Origin: Chara braunii
Taxonomy: Eukaryota > Streptophyta > Charophyceae > Charales > Characeae
Assembly: GCA_003427395.1 (NCBI GenBank)
Contig: BFEA01000119.1
Location: 1,882,931 to 1,904,880, forward strand
Length of the DNA stretch: 21,950 nt
Direction of reading: 5' to 3'
Part shown: piece by piece, positions 16,699 to 21,950 of the stretch
How positions within the stretch are numbered: position 1 is the stretch's first letter
Layout of the letters: each line of letters starts with the position of its first letter
Notes under the pieces: model-generated
The model's database searches: none
Seen by the model: the letters and a program-made list of their open reading frames with translations, nothing else
What the model was told of the DNA's origin: nothing
Translations under genes and position numbers: made by a program

Positions 16699-17328
16699 TT
16701 ACCTATCCACAATATTAATTCCTCTTCTCGCTCTTTCATAAGCAGATACAATGTGTCGTGCTGATTCAATTAGCTCTTCCCTATTGAACCACCAGTCTTC
16801 ATTTGAATCTTGATAGGCAAATCTGACTTTATATTGCCGCTGAGGTCTACCTCTACGTCCAGTCTGAATAGTACTTTCAGCAACAATCTTATCAACATCA
16901 AATTTTCCATCCATACTCGGAGGAATTGCTGACCTTCGATTGGGAAAAAGTTCTTTAGTTACATACGGTAAGAGCTTTGATGCATGAAACACCGGGTACG
17001 TACGTAGGTGTAGAGGAATCTCAATAGGATGCCATCCCAGATGCAACTCCGTCGGAGTTCTGAAGGTAGATAAGTGTACAGAGTTATAGGCATTAGCAAC
17101 TTTGGGCAAATTCTCATCCCATTCAATCTGGTCAGGACAAATGTACATATGCAGTGTCTGCTGCAGAATCTTGTTCGTTTGCTCAGTTTGCCCATTCGTC
17201 TCAGGATGCCGCCCTGACGACATCGTCAATTTAGAGCTATAAACATTCATCAGTTGCTCCCATTGTTCACTTGTGAATCGTGAGTCTCTGTCACTGACTA
17301 TAGTCAAGGGATGCCCATAATCTTTCAC
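16699..17328 (-). pseudogene. integrase core end fused to chromodomain by deletion, element 2
   Basis: A 209-codon frame with the second catalytic Asp D13 (IVSDRD) and Glu E49 (GQTEQ), 35 residues apart. At the HLGWHP motif it jumps directly to IPLHLRTYPVF. In element 1 about 105 residues separate these points, including the GDLVWV and FGPWEV strands of the SH3-like domain. They are missing here without loss of frame. The chromodomain follows (about residues 140-200: FDVDKI, QRQYKVRF, W, SAYERA). An in-frame TAG separates this piece from the N-terminal part. Confidence 0.85.
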
Positions 17329-17514
17329 CTAGTGATTAAAGAATTCCCGAATAACCAAGTCAGTTCTAGCTTCCGGAGGTAATGCCACAAAGACAACAAA
17401 TTTACTAAATCTGTCAACAATCACCATAACTTGGGTTTTCCCGTTCTTGCTTTTCACCTTTGTGTCCATAAAATCGATGGACATAGAGTCTTCTGGACCT
17501 GTTGGAATGGGCAA
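17329..17514 (-). pseudogene. integrase core N-terminal part, element 2
   Basis: A 61-codon frame with MSIDFMD, the first catalytic Asp of the DDE core, and VMVIVDRFSKF. It ends at a TAG (17329-17331) that interrupts the same frame that continues as the next piece, so only a nonsense codon separates them. Confidence 0.8.
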
Positions 17515-17518
17515 AGGC

Positions 17519-17824
17519 TTATGGAGACCGAGGGGAGGGTTGCATGGTGCTCTTGTTTCGGTGACACACTTGACAACCTTGCACGTATGCGATGCAATGA
17601 GGTTTCATTCGAGGCCAGGTGGAGGAACGTAGAAGATTAGCATAGGTCTTCCTCCACCCGAAATGGCCTTCTGTATCATGGCACTCCCCCAAGATTATAC
17701 TTTTAATCTCTTCGATGTCTGGAATACAAAGCCTATCATGCACTTGTGTTCTTTCAAACAACAGTCCTTGTGCTACCCGATAGTTAGGAAACTCTTGTGG
17801 CGCTTCTTGAATACGCTTAAGCAT
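17519..17824 (-). pseudogene. integrase HHCC zinc finger, element 2
   Basis: A 101-codon frame with FPNYRVAQGLLF, then ECHDTEGHFG and QGCQVCHRNK, giving the HHCC zinc-binding set complete. It is frameshifted relative to the catalytic core that follows. Confidence 0.85.
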
Positions 17825-17920
17825 TGCGCCATAAACAGGACCAGTGGAATATGCATTCTTAATCTTATCTTGTATGTCGATAGCTACATCTAAATGTGTT
17901 ACAATAGCGCACCGAAAAAG

Positions 17921-18895
17921 TCAGATCTTCGACTTAAAGCGTCGGCAACAACATTGTAACTTCCCCTTTACTGGCTTAAGTGCAAAATCATATTGGTCGA
18001 TTTCCACAGCCCACCTCGTCAGTTTAGGTGTCATTCGAGCCTGTGTTTTCAGCCAGCAAAGTGTCTCATGATCTAAGTACACTTTGAAGTGGCGTCCTAG
18101 GAGATAGAAGTGCCAATAATCGAGAGCTTCCCGGAGAGCATACAACTCTCTTTCATATGTGGAAGCGACGACTTTCTCACTAGGCAGTTGCCGTGACATA
18201 AACTCCACAGGCCTGTATCCATTTCCATCATCTTGTTGGAGTACAACGCCCATCTCGTACCGACTGGCGCCGGTTGTGATCAGACATTTCTTTAGACGCT
18301 TAAATAAGGACGTGTAGTCCTGGTCCCACTTCCAGATTGTTTCTTTCTTTAATAGTCTACGAAGGGGAGCAACAATTATCGTGAAGTGTCTAACACACTT
18401 CCGATAATGGTTAGCTAAACCAAGGAACGACCGCAGCTCCGTCAGAGTGCGGGGGTTAAGCCAATCTCAAATAGCTGCAATCTTTGCGTCCTTCGATTTA
18501 ATTCCTTCTCCATCTAGCACATGCTCTAGATACAACACTTCACGCTTCGCCCATTCACACTTTTTGGGGTTTAACTTTAGTTTTGCCTCACACAATTTAT
18601 TAAGCACAACTCAAAGGTGCTCGCAATGTTGTTTTAGAGTCTTGCTAAAAATCAAAATATCATCAAGATATATTACAACGAATTTGTCAAGCCATTCGCG
18701 AAAATGTTCATTCATTGTTCGTTGGAAGGTTGCAGCTGCATTTGTAAGACCAAAGGGCAACACCGCAAACTCGTTGTGCCCATACCGTGTACGAAAAACA
18801 GTCTTATGTTGGTCTTCTGGCTCTACCTGGATCTGATGGTAGCCAAACCTCAAGTCAATCTTAGTGAAGTACTTGCTTTCCTGAACTGTATCCAA
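17921..18895 (-). pseudogene. RT palm to RNase H in one frame with two TGA codons, element 2
   Basis: From 18895 to 17921 one frame carries YFTKIDL, LPFGLTNAAATFQ and the intact catalytic YLDD, then the thumb/connection (LRSFLGLANHYRK) and RNase H (QQDDGNGYRPVEF, ERELYALREAL, YLDH). Two in-frame TGA codons interrupt it, at 18611-18613 and 18467-18469. Where element 1 and the family have TTDAS, this copy reads TTGAS (codon 18269-18271), so the first RNase H Asp is Gly. About 14 codons just before that point are also missing in frame. The frame is lost again near VADALSRR. Confidence 0.85.
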
Positions 18896-19152
18896 TAGAT
18901 CATCGATTCTTGGTAATGGCTCAACATTTGTAATAGTTTTATATCATTCAGTCTTCTATAGTCTATGCACATACGGACCCCGCCATCTTTCCTTAGCACA
19001 AATAGCACTGGCGCACCATAAGGCGAGGAGCTAGGCCTTATCCATTCCTTTTTCAGCATTTCATCGAGATGGGTTCGCAGTTCATCCAGTTCTTTTCGGT
19101 GACATTTTATGAATCGGGCCCTTCGGAATTTGACTTCCGGGTATAATCTCAA
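18850..19152 (-). pseudogene. RT N-terminal fingers, element 2
   Basis: A 100-codon frame with [30 protein letters not shown] and [11 protein letters not shown], the fingers motifs of Ty3/gypsy RT. After RRLN it drifts out of frame because of an indel near 18945; the rest of RT is in the next frame. Confidence 0.85.
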
Positions 19153-19168
19153 TGCGATGTTTTATGGG

Positions 19169-19351
19169 TCACTCTACCAGACCGCTTGGGGCCTCTGCCA
19201 CATCTACGAATTCTTTCAGCATTTTCTCAATTTTCGGGGAGTCTGCCTCTTCCTTAATTTCACCTTCCGTAACTGGGCGCACATATGCCACAAATAGTTG
19301 ATCATACAGGTTGTATTTCTTTACATGGTGGGCGAACGCGGGGGCACTCAT
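19169..19351 (-). pseudogene. protease-RT linker, element 2
   Basis: A 60-codon frame with an acidic helix and VDVAEAPSGL, matching the linker that precedes RT in Ty3/gypsy polyproteins (usually a DVF and PSGLP motif). Shifted relative to RT on its left and protease on its right. Confidence 0.6.
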
Positions 19352-19362
19352 GCAACAATGAG

Positions 19363-19557
19363 CTAAGCTGCTTTCCTTACCGATTCATGGAACAGGCGGA
19401 TTTTCTTCTTTCCACCTTGCGGACTAGGGAGCCAACACTCGTGATCCCTTAACTTTATATCTGCATCTGCAGCTTCACCCCAATCCATGCCTAAAAAAAT
19501 GTCAAAAGGGAGACTATCTTCCACCAAGAGAGTCAGAGGGTGGAGAACACGCTCCAC
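19363..19557 (-). pseudogene. aspartic protease C-terminal half, element 2
   Basis: A 64-codon frame with LPFDIFLGMDWG, the hydrophobic strand and GMDW motif that ends retropepsin-like domains of this group, followed by a basic stretch. Confidence 0.7.
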
Positions 19558-19654
19558 CTTTCCCTCTGGTTCGAGCCGGAAGTATGTCTAAATCCCTTCA
19601 ACATATCTATCCATCACAATTTCACTACTAATTGCTAGTTTACTCACCACGGGC

Positions 19655-19771
19655 TCATCCAACTGCTTTACTTATATAGCTGCGAGTTGACCCGCTATCA
19701 ATCATTCCACCTACTCTTACCTTATTAACTTCTAGATCTGCAATTATTAGCTGTCCTTTTAGTTTCTTCAT
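19655..19771 (-). pseudogene. aspartic protease active-site part, element 2
   Basis: A short minus frame, ATG at 19771, stop at 19655-19657, containing VGGMIDSGSTRSYIS. DSGS/T is the retropepsin active-site motif. A frameshift just after separates it from the C-terminal half. Confidence 0.7.
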
Positions 19772-19974
19772 TTCGGTCCAGGCTTTGCGATGAGTGGCCA
19801 ACTCATCACCTATGCCAGCGAGGGATCCAACTAGAGAGGTACATACACTAACTACCTCTGGACAATTAACTAGGTGGGGACCATCTTTCCTTTCAGTTTC
19901 TGCCAGGGGAACCTTCGGATGGGAGGATATCTGTCTATTTACATCTGAAGGTCCTGTAGAGGCAACTGAGACCC

Positions 19975-20370
19975 CTACTGGCTGTTCCCTTTTGGTACCT
20001 TATAATTTGGGCAATAGGGAACAATGTGATTGGGGTCACCACATTTAAGGCACAGGTCGGCAGCTTTCCTTTCTTGCGAGACTTTCTCTGTAATCCCTAA
20101 CTTCTCCCCAAGGTCTGCCTTCCGACAAACCAGGATGGGGTGGATATGGTTTGTCCCAATTCCCATACCATGTGCCTTTTCCTCTTCCCCAAGTGGAGTT
20201 GAAACCTTGGCCACCTTGCGAGGGACCATTGCCCCTTCCACACACGTAGTAGCTACCTTCGCCACCACCCCTCTGGGTGTCGGGTCCTCTTCCTCCACGT
20301 CTGTGGCCTCCCCTTCCTCGGCCACAGCCTCTTCCTTGTCGCCCTCCCCCGCGGGCTGCAATGGCCGCAT
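19975..20370 (-). pseudogene. gag CCHC zinc knuckle, element 2
   Basis: Near the end of this frame CLKCGDPNHIVPYC fits CX2CX4HX4C, the nucleocapsid zinc knuckle that binds RNA during packaging. Only the last 35-40 residues look real; the first part overlaps the RGG frame and is probably its shadow, with the shift near 20110. Confidence 0.7.
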
Positions 20371-20635
20371 AGTCCCCCTCCTGAACTACAGTACCGTTGG
20401 GTGCTCCCTCTAGTCCATAATCTATGTGGTCGTAGGAGAGAGTCTTGACACCTTCTTCAAAGGTCAGAAGGGGGTTGTCTTTCCCAGGTATATTCCCTGA
20501 GATTGTGCGGTTCTGCCACTTCTTTCCCGTTTGCAGATCTTTCCAATAGTGGCAATAATTTGCTTCTGCTAGGAAGCCAGCGTGATCTAGTGGGATCTTG
20601 CTGAACTTCTCATACGGGGATACAGTTGAGTACAA
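20045..20635 (-). pseudogene. gag middle with RGG-rich region, element 2
   Basis: A 196-codon frame: FLAEANYCHYWKDL near the start, then from about residue 90 a Gly/Arg-rich RGG stretch (RGGGRQGRGCGRGRGG) and FNSTWGRGKG. RGG repeats bind RNA and sit just before the zinc knuckle. The frame is lost near the knuckle. Confidence 0.7.
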
Positions 20636-20940
20636 AGTGGGTCAGGTAGTGCTCTAGCAAAATTATTCAGAATTTGAGTTGGGGTGAGTCCATGCTCAGT
20701 GCACTGCAAGAGTTCATCCATGGTAGCCTTGAGTGCAGACGCACTCTTCCACTTCCTATCCGCGATGTTGAGAATCAGCATTTCGGTTCTCGGGGCTAGA
20801 TTTTTATCCTCAAGCCTTTCCCGTACAACTTTAAAGAAGTCTTCAATTCGTGTTTGCTGGGAGTATTCTACCATGGATTGGCAGCCTGCTTCTTTCTGCC
20901 AGGAGATTGCAAAACTCTTAAGGCATCTCCGGCCATACAT
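20587..20940 (-). pseudogene. gag core (capsid-like), element 2
   Basis: A 117-codon frame with RKWKSASALKATMDELL and LTPTQILNNFARALPDPL, typical of retrotransposon gag capsid helices. It ends in a frameshift before the next piece, where PYEKFSKIPLDHAG continues the homology. Confidence 0.65.
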
Positions 20941-21228
20941 GAACTGGCCATTAGAACTCTATCCCAATATGGTATGCGCTGCCCATAGACATAGGATTCC
21001 ACCGCCGCAATCCCAATGCAATACACTTTCTTCCTTTTTGCCCGTGTAAGTCCACGACACTTTTACTTCAATCTTCCTTGCTTCCCCTGCTTCTTCTTGT
21101 TGCACTCCCTCCTTCTTGTCTCCATCTCCACCATCTCCATCTCCTCCGCCGCCACCCATTATTCTTTACTACGGCGGGGCTCGATAATCTTTTGCTTATT
21201 TGTTTATATAATTTTTCTACACAGGTTA
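20941..21228 (-). other. gag linker, no clear frame
   Basis: Between the gag coiled coil and capsid part. A minus-strand Gly/Asp-rich stretch encoded near 21120-21159 may be a flexible linker. Confidence 0.3.
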
Positions 21229-21949
21229 TTATATGTTTATCCACTTCCTGTGCAGATCTTTGCAGGAAGGAGTTCCAGACGCCTTCGAATACAAACTAGT
21301 GGTGTTCAACTTTCTGCACTTTCTTTGACAACGCAGCGAACGATTTGTTGGTATGGAGGAGGGTATCGGTGAGGAGGGACAGTCGTTCGTCTGCAGCTGC
21401 TTGTTTCTCCTTTTGCTCTTGCAATTGCTGCTGAAAAATTCCTTCAATCTTTTCTTTTCTTCAAATTCCTGCCGGTTCGCAGCCACCATTTTGTTATGTA
21501 GTTCTGCTTTCTTTGCTTGTAGCAAGATTTCTTTCTCCGCAGGATCTGGGGTTGAGGCCAATTTTGTGACAAAAATATCCGTCTTCCTCCGACTCAACAA
21601 ACATTTCTGTCTTATAACCAAATTGGTCCAACCAGTTCATAGCTTCCATCTCTATACTTATGCCACAAATTTCACTGGTCTCACCTCTTTTTGTCTGTCG
21701 TCTGTACAGTCTCCGACCATTATCTGGTTCAACTTCTTCCTTCTTCTTCTTCTTCTTTTTCAACTGCTTTCAATTCTTCCTGCAACTTTCTTTCTTTCTC
21801 CTTCATTTCTTTTTGTAGTTTTCTCTTTTTTCTTTTATTTTCTTCACCTCTTCTTCTTTCTGTTTCGTTTTTAATTCTTTCTCTTTCTGTTTCTCTGCTA
21901 TGCGGCGATCCACCTCTGCCTGTTCTGCCACAGACAGCCCTGGCTTCAT
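21229..21949 (-). pseudogene. gag N-terminal Lys/Glu coiled coil, element 2
   Basis: A minus-strand ATG at 21949 opens MKPGLSVAEQAEVDRR, then a Lys/Glu-rich helix. The frame is lost near 21805 in an A-rich tract; a different frame continues the helix (KEMKEKERKLQEELKAVEK), and two further shifts pass through 21494-21763 and 21229-21621 (EILLQAKKAELHNKM, RQEFEEKKRLKEF). The long charged coiled coil before the capsid is unusual for gag but is one continuous theme over all frames. The apparent plus-strand frame at 21353-21874 is its Phe/Leu-rich shadow. Confidence 0.55.
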
Positions 21950-21950
21950 C

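Larger units (their letters stand above)
16699..21949 (-). mobile_element. Ty3/gypsy chromodomain retrotransposon, element 2 (gag to integrase, decayed)
   Basis: On the minus strand from right to left: coiled-coil gag N-terminus, gag core, RGG region, CCHC knuckle, protease DSGS, RT with YLDD, RNase H, HHCC and DDE integrase, chromodomain. This is the full internal order of a Ty3/gypsy chromovirus-type element. The frame is broken many times by shifts, nonsense codons and in-frame deletions. The gag start is at the very edge of the window, so its 5' LTR and leader lie outside. Confidence 0.9.

Noticed and set aside
21353-21874. Plus-strand 173-codon Phe/Leu-rich frame resembling a membrane protein
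   Set aside because: It is the antisense shadow of the Lys/Glu-rich gag coiled coil.

Overview
The window looks like gene-poor nuclear DNA from a green-lineage eukaryote. Ty3/gypsy retroelements carrying a chromodomain dominate it, alongside microsatellites and short tandem duplications. Splice-site consensus sequences (GTAAGT, GTATGT, polypyrimidine-AG) and polyadenylation-type signals are present. No bacterial operon structure, rRNA, tRNA or CRISPR was seen. The style of the gag (Lys/Glu-rich coiled coil, RGG stretch, CCHC knuckle) and of pol reminds me of large streptophyte-algal genomes such as Chara, but I cannot verify the species from sequence alone.

Layout. 1-3700: no convincing gene; CT/CG microsatellites, a GC-rich GGCC-dense stretch, a 64-nt direct repeat and a GAT repeat. 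3700-5960: a plus-strand candidate gene of unknown function, with a 506-codon open frame whose core is probably one large exon, phase-compatible splice sites on both sides, a possible short coiled-coil last exon and an AATAAA downstream. 5960-8130: a weak minus-strand open frame, a 241-nt tandem duplication, one copy of a 170-nt dispersed repeat, and a stretch dense in ACGT-core (G-box/CRE) and TTGAC (W-box) motifs. 8133-10772: minus-strand Ty3/gypsy element 1, a fragment holding RT, RNase H, integrase and chromodomain, truncated on its 5' side inside RT and broken by frameshifts. 10773-13960: no recognisable gene; second copy of the 170-nt repeat. 13968-14433: two 233-nt tandem units, each with a 33-residue minus-strand frame. 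14764-14911: a run of four stem-loops, next to a 660-nt tract (14941-15600) almost devoid of G on the plus strand that ends near a G-quadruplex motif. 15600-16145: possible 3' LTR and polypurine tract of element 2. 16699-21949: minus-strand Ty3/gypsy element 2, with gag, protease, RT, RNase H, integrase and chromodomain in canonical order, all broken; its 5' LTR would lie beyond the right edge.

The two elements are related but distinct copies in the same orientation. Both look dead in cis, and they carry complementary damage: element 1 has lost the second Asp of the RT YxDD motif but keeps the first RNase H Asp; element 2 keeps YLDD but has Gly at the RNase H Asp. Element 2 also carries an in-frame loss of about 105 codons between the integrase core and the chromodomain. 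I saw no clear case for a wholly new biological system. The best leads are the unknown gene, the stem-loop cluster with its G-poor neighbour, the ACGT-motif array, and the integrase deletion that retains the chromodomain.
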